A stretch of 64,000 bases of DNA, from positions 62,001 to 126,000 of the forward strand of contig JAQGEQ010000254.1 of the NCBI GenBank assembly GCA_034620365.1. The letters run 5' to 3'. This DNA comes from Pegea sp. RAD2-039 (taxonomy: Eukaryota; Chordata; Thaliacea; Salpida; Salpidae). A program made the position numbers and the translations under genes. A model generated the notes under the pieces. That model saw only the letters and a list, made by a program, of their open reading frames with translations. It was not told the DNA's origin and made no database searches. Shown piece after piece: positions 1-13,000 of the stretch (positions within the stretch are counted from its first letter, which is position 1; each line of letters starts with the position of its first letter).

Positions 1-240
1 ATCAAATTTATTTTTAAAGAACCTTGTTAAATGGTAACTAATAATTGTGTTCTGATATTCACTGATTTTCTTTTAAACTGTTTATAAATAATTTAAGATT
101 AAATTAACTTCATTTTTATCCAATATTAGGATTTGATGATTCATGAAGCTTTTGATAAATTTCTATCTTCACTGATTTAATTACTTTTTAATATTAAAAG
201 TGAATCAAACATGAAAAATGACAAATAAACAAATTTAAAG

Positions 241-2242
241 GTGAATACCACCCAAGATGAAGATGATTCATACTGGAACCAATCTTCAACTTTTAAAAGA
301 TTTAATTTTAATGATGACATTGTTGAATCAGATAGTATCGACATCATCACGTGGGGAGGTGATGCGGTCTCAGCACCCAACAGGTGGAAGTTGAAATGAA
401 ATTTTGAAAATTTTAATCTTCTTTGTTTTAGGACACAACAAAATGTTGCTCCTACTCCTCCTAGACCAATATCTTCTTCATCTGCTCTCCCAACATCTGC
501 TCGTCAACATCCATCAAGAAGGAAGATTGCAGATCATCTTCCTCAACCTACATCTTCTCTCAGTTCTTCTTTTAACAAAGGAGGAACTAATCTTCAAAGA
601 CCAGAAGGTACTCTTCCAACATCTGATAAAATCTTTTCAAAACTTTTTAATTTGAAGTGAAAATAGTTGGAGGAGCGACTGAGATGGCAAAATTGAAGAC
701 AGAGATTGAGATGTTGAAGGATCAGGTCGATAAAGCACGAAAAGATAGATCATCTGCGCCCTCTTGTGACCAGACTCTTCAACAAATGATGGTTTGTCAC
801 GTGATTAGCTACCTAAGTTCCGGGTTTAATTTCAGAAGAAGAATTTGTTTAGAAGATCTGTTGATTGATGAGGAAGAGTTTTTGTCTTCTTAATCCAGTT
901 TGTTTTTGTAGATCGGAGAACCTTATGTTTTGGAATTATATAAATCAAAGGAAGATAAATGTGAAATTTTAGATAAAGCAATTGAAAGATTCGATGGAAA
1001 CGCGATTGTCGCTACTACCTTGTTTATGAGAAATACTCTTAATCGAGGTGAAAGTTCAACTTGATTAGAATAATTTCCATGTTCAACATTCAACAGAATT
1101 ATTCAGCAAACAACTGATGAGTCGACCTGTTGCTGTGGATCATTATTGCGCTTATCTTCGTGCTTCTGATGAAACTGATGAATTGTATGAAACTCTCAGC
1201 TCTTTAATCAAATCCGAAGAAGCAGCTATCCTTAAATACAAGAAGACATTATCAAGCACTTCAAACTCCCCACAGATCAGATCTTCATCACTTAAAGAAT
1301 GTATTAAGTGAGTGAGAAGATCTCATGATCATCTCAACATCCGGATTTGTGTCCCAGATACAACTTTGATACTGATCGTCAGCTGAATCTCGAGAAGAAT
1401 ATGATCCATGAACAAATCCTCCTCATCAATAATCAGCTGATAGTTGATCAGAAAGATCGTGAGTTGGAAGCAGGAGCATCCTCTATCTTCAAAACGATCC
1501 CATGGAAGAAAGATCTCATCAACCAATCAGTGATCAGCACTCTCTTCTACTGCTGCTGTTATCACTGGGATGATAATGTATGTCCCTGTATCCACATTCT
1601 CATCTTTAAGACTTTTATTGATAGTCAAATCCTGCGAGTCCTCATAAGATGATGGAAAGACACAAGATCAGTAAGAAGCAGTTTCAATATATCGCAGTTG
1701 CAGCACATTGCCTCACTCGGAGGTACAGGGAGCTGGAGAAGATGTTGACGATCGAGAAGTCGCTCTTCCGGAGCGCTCATCTTTCATCTGTGATCGGAAT
1801 TGATAAAGTTGTTGATATCCTCAGCAAATACAACAGTCCTCCGGATGTAAGCATCTCCGTGTGTCTTTCTCCTGCTCCTCATCTTCATCTTTGTAGGTCC
1901 TCGCAAAATATTGTTATTCTGTTGAGAGTGTTGAAAGGAAACTGGAGTTGGCGAAGAAGCACAAATGCTACAAGATCGCTGTTGATGTTGGTACATCTTC
2001 ATCCTCTTCACAAATCTTCTAAATCTTTGTTGCTAGACGATGATTGCGATGAAAAATCGATCTGATCTTCTCGCGTATCTCTACACGATCCCAGATAGTC
2101 ATCAGTTTTTACGTAAACAAGTTGATGAGATGCTGAAGTCTTCGGTGAGTGTGATGACGTCACACTGATGACGTCATCCTCTATTTGCTTCATCTACTTT
2201 TGACAAAAAATAATTATTAAGAGTATCCGTTGGAAAAACTAA
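241..2242 (+). CDS. VIPAS39: VIPAS39 / SPE-39 homologue, 5' end uncertain
   Basis: Partner of the Sec1/Munc18 protein VPS33B in endosome-lysosome trafficking (family knowledge). Ten exons join in frame through GT-AG introns: 241-383, 432-607, 667-791, 912-1047, 1097-1307, 1358-1577, 1625-1846, 1897-1986, 2037-2144 and 2222-2242, giving 483 codons against about 493 residues in human. Diagnostic stretches as I recall the human protein: an acidic N-terminus with YWNQSSTFKRF, then RFDGNAIVATTLFMRNTL, KQLMSRPVAVDHY, STLFYCCCYHW, VVDILSKYN and the C-terminus IRWKN. A coiled-coil-like segment (EMAKLKTEIEMLKDQVDKAR) precedes the conserved region. No in-frame ATG follows the upstream stop before 241, so the start codon probably sits on a tiny upstream exon; 241 is only the first base I can support. 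Most introns are 47-59 bp. The final exon is just 21 nt. The gene lies about 300 bp upstream of RPUSD2, same strand. Confidence 0.93.
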
Positions 2243-2452
2243 ATGTAATCACGTGATTGATGACGTCACCTGCGGCATACAATGACGTCATCTGATGACG
2301 TAACCTGATCAATCTTTTGTGATGAAGGTCTTCTAGGATTTTGATCAATTCTTGGAAGAATTTTTTTGATTTTGCAAATTTTTCTTTTTGTTCATCTATT
2401 TTTCTGCTTAAACTTTTAATTTGCACCAAACGCTTCACGCGTTGTGACGTCA
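2155..2452. promoter_or_regulatory. Cluster of TGACGTCA (CRE/ATF) palindromes
   Basis: Perfect TGACGTCA sites lie at 2155-2162, 2169-2176, 2261-2268, 2283-2290 and 2445-2452, with a near match TGACGTAA at 2296-2303 and a CACGTG E-box at 2250-2255. The cluster covers the last intron and last exon of VIPAS39 and the gap before RPUSD2, so it is placed to act as the RPUSD2 promoter. CREB/ATF-type bZIP factors bind this palindrome (established); the regulatory role here is inferred. Some sites lie inside VIPAS39 transcribed sequence. Confidence 0.6.
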
Positions 2453-2547
2453 TCGCGACGCGAGATATTCGAAAATACAAAATTTGAATGTTGCTAACGA
2501 CGCTTGTTTTCACCCAGCAACAGTTGTTAAGAGTTTTTCTGATAGTT

Positions 2548-3941
2548 ATGAAAAGATCCGGGTTTATTGACATCATCAGATCTTCATCTTCAATATCCCA
2601 AAAGTCTTCCAAACTCCTTGATATCTTTCGGGATCAAGTGATCTCATTAAAGAACAAGCATAAAAGAAGAGAAGATCTAATCGCGGATCTCAATCAACTG
2701 GTTCATCCTTCTCGACCAACTTACGTCATCAAAGACCAACTACGTCACGTGTCGCCTTACTTCAGGGTGCTGACTTACACTCCAGAATGTAAATCATCTC
2801 TCCACGCCATCAACATCAATTTCTAGATGAGATTATTTCCAGCTGGTCGTCATCTTCATCCTGATTGGTTCAGTCTCCGGAACGCTTCCTGGAAGCAACC
2901 AATCAGTCGTGAAAGAATCAGGCAGTTGTGTCTTGGAGGCAAATTTCTCCTTAACTTCCGCCCTGTTGACTCTTTAGACATCCAGTTGAAGCGAGGACAT
3001 CTTCTGATCTATTTGTTAGTAGATCTTTGAGATGATCAACTTCTGATCAGAATTCTGCAGATTACACAAACATGAACCCGCTGTCAACAGCGCGAAGCCG
3101 AAGATCTTGTTTGAAGATGAGAATTTGGTGGTCGTCGATAAACCTCCGGGAGTTCCGATCACAGGAGGTCTTAGATATTACAACACTCTTGCAAAGATCT
3201 TAGAAGAGGTAAGTTTGCTCACTAGGTGGCGTACTTGTGACTAAAACTTGATCTTTTGAAGGAATTTGGTTACAACAAGTTACTTCCGGTTCATCGATTA
3301 GATTTGATTACTTCCGGAGTTCAAATCTTTGCTAAAACCACCGAATATGTCCGCAGCATCCAGGGACAGTGGAAAGAGGTTCGCAAGTCTTATGTGGCTA
3401 AAGTTGTCGGGGAGTTTCCCGAAGAAGAAACTTTCTGTCGGCGTGAAGTGATTGCGAGTCCCATCCAGAGAGGGATGAGGATTATTGGAGATCAAAAATC
3501 AACTTGCTGCATCACTAGATTCAATCTTCTGCAAACAGATGGAAGAAGTAGTCTTGTGAGATGCTTTCCTGAAACAGGTGATCCGCATCTTATGATTTGT
3601 TTCTTTATAATCTTGATATGCTCCCAGGACGGACTCATCAAATCCGAGTTCATCTTCAACATCTCGGATTCCCGATCATTGGAGATCCCTTATATAACAA
3701 AGATCACTTTGATGGTTTCATTTATCGACCAGCAAACAAACCAAATCTTCCAATAGAGAAATCATCAAAGACTCTTTGCTCTTCATCATATGATCCTTAT
3801 TGTGAACATTGTTTAGAAGGTGAAGAAGTTGAAAGAGTTCCAATCCTTCAAAGATTCGGACTTCACGCGGAATCTTATCATCTACCTCAGTATAAAAACA
3901 TGAAATTTTCCAGTCCTCTACCAAAATGGGCTTATTTTTAA
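2548..3941 (+). CDS. RPUSD2: RluA-family RNA pseudouridine synthase, RPUSD2-like
   Basis: Converts uridine to pseudouridine in RNA (family function). Five exons join in frame: 2548-2788, 2843-3014, 3061-3208, 3262-3577 and 3628-3941, giving 396 residues. Landmarks: VSPYF of the N-terminal S4-like/RPUSD2 segment; [18 protein letters not shown]; the catalytic motif HRLDLITSG at about residues 198-206 with catalytic Asp201; [20 protein letters not shown], the substrate-binding motif near the end of the fold; and a C-terminus ending SPLPKWAYF, like the SPxPxWA tail of RPUSD2. Introns are 46-54 bp. Start 2548 is the first ATG that avoids low-information sequence; an in-frame ATG at 2488 is possible. 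The first intron acceptor (ccag at 2839-2842) was chosen because it alone keeps the conserved frame open. It follows VIPAS39 closely, behind the TGACGTCA cluster. Confidence 0.92.
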
Positions 3942-4011
3942 ATTGTTTTTTAGAAATTTAGGTAATTTGTGTTTGAATTGGTTTTGTTGTCAAATTTTTA
4001 TCTAATAATGA

Positions 4012-4017
4012 AATAAA
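4012..4017 (+). terminator. Polyadenylation signal AATAAA for RPUSD2
   Basis: AATAAA lies about 70 nt past the RPUSD2 stop, followed by T-rich sequence. Position and sequence fit a cleavage and polyadenylation signal. Confidence 0.6.
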
Positions 4018-4019
4018 GT

Positions 4020-7000
4020 GAAGTTTTTTGCTTCTTTTTAAACCTCATTTACTTCTTTGGTTTTATTAGGAAATTAAAAGTTTTAATTTAACTTTAGATA
4101 AAATTTAAGAAAATAGAAAAAAATAAGGAAAATTGTTCAACGAATTTTACTTAAAATAGTTACCTCAATTCAAATTCGAAAACTTTACAAGAATAAGTAA
4201 CTATAAATTTGAAGTTAGTAGTTTTGCAAAATTAGTAAAAATCACTTCATACAGATTCTGTTGCGTCTTCTGTAAAGTCTTCAATTTTAATTTGCTAGAA
4301 TATTCCAATCAATATATTCTGTTAATACGAGTTAAAAATTTGAGTAAGATTATCAAATACTTCAAAAAACATCTTGAAAACTTTTCAATAATCAATTTTT
4401 CTTTTTAAATTTAAAGAAACTTTTGTTTAAGATCAACAATTTATTAATATATTTGTTGCTTTTTAAGGTTTCCAAACTCACTTAAATTTTTTTGCTAATA
4501 GTTAATTATTTTATTTAATTCTTTAAAAGTTTTATACAAAAGCCTTGAAAGTCAGATTTGGAAAAATTGAAATATTGTTCCACAAATGTAAACCAACTTT
4601 AATTCCACTAAATATTTCTAAACCCTATAGATGATGTCTTATTTAGATTATTTTGGAAAACTTGAATTAATCTACTTAGCAATTATATAGTTTTAAATTT
4701 TCAGCTCTTCAAATAAAATAATAATCATAAAATTTGGATTTATCAGGTTAGTTAAGATTATGATCACGAATACATTACTGGATTATTAAAATTTGATTTA
4801 AAAAATAATGGATTGTTGATTGAGAAGTTGTTTATAAAAGTTGTCAAAGTTTTTTTTAAAAGCTTCAAAACCAAATTTTGACTGAATCTAAAATATTTTC
4901 AAAATCAGTATTTATCAAGACAGAAATATTTTATAACAAAAACGAGTTTGTTTGACGCTCGTCAAAATTAGCAAAACTTTTTCGGAGTAAATCTTTCAGA
5001 AGAGTGAAAAACTTCGGCAAGAAGTTGACAATTTGTCTGATTAATGAATAACTGAAAACTATTTTATTTCAAACTTATCCTGTTGTTGATAAACTTCAAA
5101 GATTTTTTATCTAAATAACTCTTTTTTTCTACTAATAAACTAAAGAAGAAATGGTTTAGATAGACTTGTTAAAACAATAGCATCAACAAAGTTTTAAACA
5201 ATGTCAATCAGCATTACAATATGTTGAAATTCTTTTTATAAATGATTCTTAGTTTTGATCTTTTAAAGTCAACGGATGCTGATTCTGTGAAATATGTTTG
5301 AAATAAAGCTTACTACAAATAAAATTACTCATGTAGCAACTATTTAATTTTTTAGAGTAATTTTTATTTTTTTGTTATTTTATCCTTCTTGAGAGCTTAA
5401 ATGCTTGAGTTTTGAAATGCTTATATGTAAATGAGTAAACAAGGGGTAAACCTTTTATCATGTGAAGATCAAATTTTCAAAATTGTATGAGCCATTACAC
5501 AAAATGATCGTCTTAAGCTTTTACGTTGGGCGAAAAAAAGATCAAAACTTGTGCAAAACGCAAATTTAAAAAAGTAATAGCAAAAGGCCTATAACAACAA
5601 ACACAAAATCAGAGTTTATATTTGAAAAGTTACCAGTGGAGGGCGCTAAAGAGTATTGATAAGCTTTTTCAAAGAAGCCGAGATTTTGAAGTTTGTTTAT
5701 TATTTGACTATCTTCTGTGACAAACTTATCAACATTTTATTTTCGTTACAAAATGAGCTTAAAAATGAAAGATTAAATTGCAATACGGCTGTACACATAG
5801 ATACAATCTATGTAGTTTAAAGCACAGCTTAATCAAGTTGGTTTGTGCAGATATATGAACTCATAACTTCTTATAGAATAAAATGCAATTTTAACTGTTC
5901 AGTTGATCTTTTTCTTTATAAATAAGTTTTTGCAGAAGATTGAATTAAGATTACTTCACAGCTATTTTTTTAAATAAATTATCTTCATTATGTATACTTA
6001 CAATACTACTGATTTAACAGAAACTGTAAATTATTTCTTTTCTATATTTGTACTTTTAATTTTAGCGCCTTAATGAAAATTTCAGCTTTATTTTTAAAGT
6101 AAAACCTTTTCAGTCAGCTTAAAACAGTTCTAGTCTTTTTTTTGAGAAAGTTTAAACTTATTTTTATATCGAAATTATTTAGTTTTCTCTCTTGGGTTTC
6201 CAGTTTATTAAAAAACAATTTTCAGTTAAGTCTGAGAAAATAATTTAAAAAAATCTATTATCTAATTTATACTAGGTTAATATCGAAAGGCTTTTTTTAA
6301 ACATTTTTTCGACTAAATTTACCGCAGAGATCCAGCGGGACTTCAATCAGAGTCTACATCATTAGATTTGATTTTATCTGGTAATTTTCGACCACCAGAT
6401 AGTTTCAAGCGACTTGTTAAAAACAAGATAGAATCAAAACTCAAATTCATTTTTTAGTAAAAGAGATTTTGAAACAGAGATAGTTTATATCAAAAATATC
6501 TTGAGAACCTCTAGAAGCAGAAGACGATTACAAATCTGTTTTTCTAAATAGAGACTATTAGGTACACTTGTCATATTTAAATATAACCTTGATCCAGCAA
6601 ACACATCAACTTGTGCGTGAAAAATCTGAAGACAAAAAACTTATTGAAGCGTGACACCACTGTGCAAGAGATATTATTGGACCATCACAAAAGTTGTAAT
6701 GTATTTTTAGTGTCACCAGTTTCAATGTTGATTGATTTGACAATCATTTGTTTGAAATGATTGAATGGTTATAGTTGAAAGTTTTGTTTGAAATCAGAAG
6801 CCTGGGTAGTTGTAAAAGTTTTGTAAACATCACATTTAGTTTTTAGAATATATCTCAAGAAAAAATTTTTAATCATTCATACAATTGTCATCAACATCTG
6901 AAAGCTAATTATTCAAACAAAGTACAAATTTCACCTAATGTTTTATGTACAAAATCATTTGACGCATTTTCAACGAATATCCTTGTTTGCTATTTTTGCA

Positions 7001-10000
7001 GCTAAAACCATATTATTTATAAAATCTGTTTCAGATTTAAATCTGGTAATTATAGACTAGATCACATCTTAGGATTTTGTTAATCTAATGTCGAATAGAT
7101 GCAAAAAAGTTCTTACAACACAGAATTCTAAAAATATTTCTTTATTTATCTTGACTTTGTACTTAAAAAAGATACTTCCAAAGTTTGTGGTAAGTTTTCT
7201 CAAAGTTTAATTTTAAAAAGGTTAAGAATTATAAGAACAATTTTCCTGAATATGATTCTTAATTTTATTTAATCTTTTTTCAAAATTTGTTATTTAATTG
7301 AATGTTTAATTGTAAAAGATGAAAATAAGTTTTCTATAATTAAAATCATTATTACAACAAATATAATATCAACTTTTGATTTGAATTTTCTTTTTTTGTC
7401 GACTTTTGTTTTTAGGAATTAAGTGATGAAAGATAATTTGAGACCTCAAAAAATGTTGTTTCATTTAAAGTTCAACTAGAAGATAAGCTTTATCAAGATA
7501 ATATTTTATTTGAAAAAAAAACATAGTTTTGTATCATCATGTAAATCTTTTAGCTTGTTTTGAACTTATACTCAACTCAAAGTTGTTTCAATTATCATTT
7601 TAATGTTTGAAATTGATAAATTTAAAAAATATAAAAAATTTAGTTTTTTATGTTTTGTAGCACTTCACAATTTAGGAGATTGCCTTTGAAAGTAAATTTT
7701 TTTTCTAAGTTTGCTTTAATGTCTGCTTCCTTAATCTCATCAAAGCTTAGTAATTCCTTTAAACATCAGGCTTCTTATTAACTTAATTTAAGATTTTTAT
7801 GAATATTTTATGATCTTGAAAATTAATTTCAACTCGTTTAAGACGTTAATAATGTTTAGTAATTAACAACTTCAACATTTTGATGAATCTAAATTTTTTT
7901 TCTTTAACTCCTATTTTTGAAATAAACAATTAAAATAAACTTTTGTGTAAAATCTTAACAACTCAGAATTTTCAGTAGAAAGTTAATAAATGTCAATTTT
8001 ATATTACTAAAAACATATTTTCCATCAACAAATAACTTCTTCTGATTCACATTTTGTATAGTTTTTAATTTTTGACAGTTTTTAAGGTTAAAGAAACAAA
8101 AAATTAAAACATTTTCAATAATTTTTAGGGAACTTTTATTATTAGTTTTGCTACACAAGTTTACAGAGCTTTCAATTTTAAAGATGAATTTTAAACTCAG
8201 AATGAGTTAATTTAAAGTCACTCGTGAAATGAAACTCTTATTTATATATTTCTTGACAGTTTATAAATCTTCATTAGAATCTATTTATTACAGTAATTGA
8301 GAAATTGTTTGTACTTGTAGCTTGTAACTGAACATTTAAAGATTGAATCTTGAATAAGAATGATAAAAGTAAAAATCTATGATAAATTTTATTGGTAAAA
8401 AGTCCTACTCGTTTTCACCCTTAAAGAACTTTTTCTAGTTCTATTGATTTTGTTTTTTAGCTCTAAGTCGATGCCTTCAAGTCAGCTGTTTGAACTTTAA
8501 TAATAAAAATATTGAAATAAATGCAAGTAGAAACTATTGTTTAGAGAACTAATTCTGTAATAACTTAATCACTGATAGCATAAAACTCTGTAAGCTCAAA
8601 TATCAATTCTTAATGTTTAAAAAATGTTTATAATTCACTTAGTTGAACGTGTATCAATTTCATTACTTTTTGAATACTTAACTTACAGATAAACTTCTGA
8701 TTTCTTTTCAACCAAAAAGTAACAATTAATTTTTTTTTTCTTCATTGCATTGTTGAACTTTCCTATACTGAAAAAAACTTTTTCAGAAGCTTTCTTTGCA
8801 TAGTTTAAGTTAACCTCATAAAAAAAACTTAAAGATATTTTAGAAGGTTAATATTCAAAACCAAGATAGTTTATTTAATTATAAATTGCAATACAATGAA
8901 GCAATTTGAAGTAATTGGTTTTACTTTTCAAACTTCTGTTTTCTGTCATTCTAAATGGAGCATTATTTAAAAAGTATTAGAACGAGCTGATTTTTATTTT
9001 CAATTTCTTATTGTTTGTTGTTTTTAATTCCACAAACTAAACTAATTTTATTAGTAGTTAAATTTGAATTAGGCTAATACTTAGGTCTAGACAAGAATAG
9101 GATTTAAAAGTAGAGTTCCATCAAACAATAGCTTACTAACACATCAAAGTTATTGGCAAATATTCAGAACTAAATTTACTTCATTAACGTTAATAATAGT
9201 CAGTTAAAATACTTGAAGAGTCCTTAAATCTTTAAGATATTTGCTTTAAGAAATTTAAGAGTCAAAACAAGTTTTCTGTTATTACAGCTGTTTTCATACT
9301 AAAATCATCAAAAAAATATTTTTATTGAGGCAATATTTGTATAACAATTTAATTACCTAATGCCATCTCTGTACAATGCAAAAAAAATTGATTAAATTTT
9401 GTTATTGAAAATATGATTTTATCTTTAAATTTAAAACAGGAGAAAAATATTTTAAGAAATCTTTGTTGTTATTTGATAGAAATTTGATATACTTCTAAAC
9501 ATTTCAAAGTAAACTTATACCCGTTTCAAACAATTTTATAAAACTTTTTAAGATCGGTTGCATTTATAAAAAAAAAGTTTATCTGAAGCCAATAAACTTT
9601 CTCACAGATTATAAGACTTAATCTGTTTCGAATAGCTTTTCTTACAAACATTAAAAGGTTATTTTTTGTTGCTATTATCAATAAAAAAGGGAATTGAATT
9701 AGATTGAACTTTTAAAGACTTTTAAACAAACATTTTCTCATTTAAAGATTTTCACAGAAAAAATTAATTGCTATTTGCCTATTGACAAATAAAAGTTCTT
9801 TATCTGAGATAGATTTCACTTTAATCTTCTGATCTGAAGAACATTTTCATCATCCTAAGATCGTGCTTTAATAAACAAAAAATAAAACTTATACAGCAAC
9901 AGTAGGTTTGCGGTTTTCTAAAAATAAACAATTTAATTTGTCAATAACAGAATTAAGCTAAATCAGGCTAAAGGACAAAAGATTATGAAGATTTGATTTA

Positions 10001-13000
10001 AATTTAATCCAAAAAAATAAATCTTTATCTTTTGGTGATTCATATTTTTGTAAATTTAGTTCAACCAATAAGTTCAGGAAAGTAAAAAAAAAATAAACAA
10101 ATTCAAGGAGTCGTTAGTAGCTGCGTACATCTCGTTGAAAGATAATAACAAGACACATTTCATCAGCTTTGAGTAGAAGAAGAAGTCTCTTTCGGAAGTT
10201 GATGACTTACACGGCTGGTTGAAGAAGTCGAAGTAACTGGAGCGTAACGAAGTTCATGAGAATGTTTCGGCAGCTGAAGAGAAGTATGGAAGAGATGACG
10301 TCACGTGAGCAGTTCAGAGTGTAGCCTGCGGTGTCTGTCATACAACAATATACAATCATCGAGTAAAGATGTACAGATCTTATTGGCTCTGTAGATCTTT
10401 TGATTTGAAAGATATTTTTGTTTGTGTGTAGATTGGATATTAGTTTAGAAGAAGTATTTTTTTTAATCTGGAATATTTAAGTTTTTATTTTTTTTCAATT
10501 TCTGAATTCTTTTAATCAATGATTCGACTTTAAAATAGTTTTAAAATTCTAAACGCTTGTTTAAGAAGCTTTGTAAGTTTACTTGAAAGATAAGTTGTTC
10601 ATTTAGCAGGGATAAAGATTTTATAAGTCTTGGCAATAATCCATATAACAGTATCAAGATCTTGAAAGAAAAAAAAAAGTTGTTTTTTTTGAGTATTTGC
10701 TTTCAAAATGTTGAAATAATCTTCATAATTACGTTTCTTAAATGCAACTTTTTTCAAATTTTTAGAAACTGTAATTAAAGTCTTAACAATTTTACGAGTA
10801 AAACAAAAAGTAATTTTTGTAACTCAATTTAATTTTCTATTTATTTTCAGAAATTGTTTTGTTATTATACGTTTAAATGGTTTCATTAACTGCTTACTAA
10901 CTACCAGCTGTTCTGCTATTAATTACTAATTTCAACTTATTATCATTTCAAAGGTGAAATTATTAGCTTTATAAAAACTTTCTGCTAACGCACTAAGATT
11001 AATGTTAATTAGTGCGTTTTTTAAACTCTTCTTTTAGTGTTTATCTTTCAGAAAATTATTAAGAAAACCAGCGACATTTTTCTTTAAAATTTTAAATGTC
11101 TCATCACATAATAAAAAAAATGAAAATTGATATTTTAATGACTTATCGTGAGATTTAACATTTTCATAATTGCCTAGTCATTAGTTAAATTAATGTCTAC
11201 AAAGTTAATGACGCAAAAAAGTCTTATAAATACTATTTAAATTCTTTCATCTAAATTCCTCGCTGCTTGATTATACATCAAAATCGTTTATAATATTTTC
11301 AGTTTTCTGATTGCTTTTTTAACATCAACCTTTCTTATTTATATTCTATTTTCTCCTTTAAATAATTGTATGTTTTACTGATGTAATTTTATATATAGAT
11401 TTAATATGTTTAAGTTTACTCAAAATATTTAATTTTGTTTTACAGAACTAAAAGTTTTGTAAAAATTCAAATTGAATTTACTAAATAAAAAAATATGAAA
11501 CATAGCTACAAGATATTTAAAAGTTTGTTTTGAATCACTTTCGAGCTTTATAAGAAAAACACTGATAAAGATGTGCTTTGATTTGAAAAATTTCCAATAA
11601 AAATTTTCTGTAAATAATATTCAAAAAACCTTTTGGTGTTTCTATAGGCGAAACTAAAAGTTTATAAAAAGATTTTTGCAAAATCATTACTATGATAACA
11701 ATACTTTTAAAATATCATGAAAAAGTCAAAAATTAGCTTTAAATAATTCTGTTTTTATAAAAGTTGATGTTCAAGGCCACTATGCTATTAAAAGAATATT
11801 TATTACTTCGTAATTTTATTTGTAATTGCAGATTTGTTCGAAAAGAATTATGAGGTTTTTTACAAAATATATAAAGTTTAGCATCAAGAAACTTAAACCA
11901 AACCAAATAGATTGTTAGAAAAAATATTGATTTTTCAAAAAAAATATAATTTCCAACCACTAAAAGTTTCTTTTTATTTTTAAAGTTCGAAAAAATGTTA
12001 AATTATTAGTTCTAAATTTAGTACATTGAATTTTACTTTAATATATTTGAACAACTTTTATAGGAATAATTTTTTTGTCTTAAAATATAATTTATCTAAC
12101 GACTTTATGAAACAGCTTATAAGTTTGATCATTTTCCAACCACAATTTCATAGAGGATATAAAAAGTGGCTCTGCTGGTGCTGGTAATAAGAGACAACTT
12201 TATATTATCAAATATATAAACTGATTTTTGTATCTGGCTTTTCTCCTTTCAACAGATTGTCAAGGCTTGTTCACAAAACGCTCATTTATTTCTTTTCCAA
12301 TTGTCAAGTAGTAGTTAACACTAAGTCTAAAAACAGTGAAACTTTTTACTAGTTAAAAAGTTTATTGATTTTTTAAGTGGTGAATTAGAAAGTACTTTTG
12401 ACAAAAAGAACGTTTCAATTAGTTTTAAAGCAAAACTGTAAAGCTAATTAAATTTTTGTAAACTATTTATCATAACTATTCTATGAATGAAAGTAGATAA
12501 AATATTAAAGTATGAATCGTATTTAAACTAAATTTAAACTTTGAAAATCTCAGTGTAAAAACGTTTTGAATTATTTTCTACACTAATAAATGTAGTTGAA
12601 AGCTCTGATACTTTATCTGGCATCAGATAATTTAAACTCCCTAAAAATTTTTTGTTTTACTTTTTTACTGTTTTTTTAGACAAAGTAGTAGACTACAAAG
12701 TTTGTTTTGACATAAGTTAGCAGCTGTACTTAAAGTAAAAGCAAATAATTTCAAACACACTTGATCAAAACAAAAGAATTTTATATTTTAAGAAGTCGTT
12801 ATAAGCACCTAAGATATATATTTTGATTATTGCATTTTACTGAAGCAAATAAACAATAGTTAGATTTACAGTAGAAAATGTTAGCTTAAATGTTACTATT
12901 CTTTGAAAAGACATGTCTTCAGTGTCGGTCTGTTTTATTTCATTATTTCAGACTAGCTCTTCTGAATGTATTTACAAATTATTGTTTCAGCAAATTCTTC

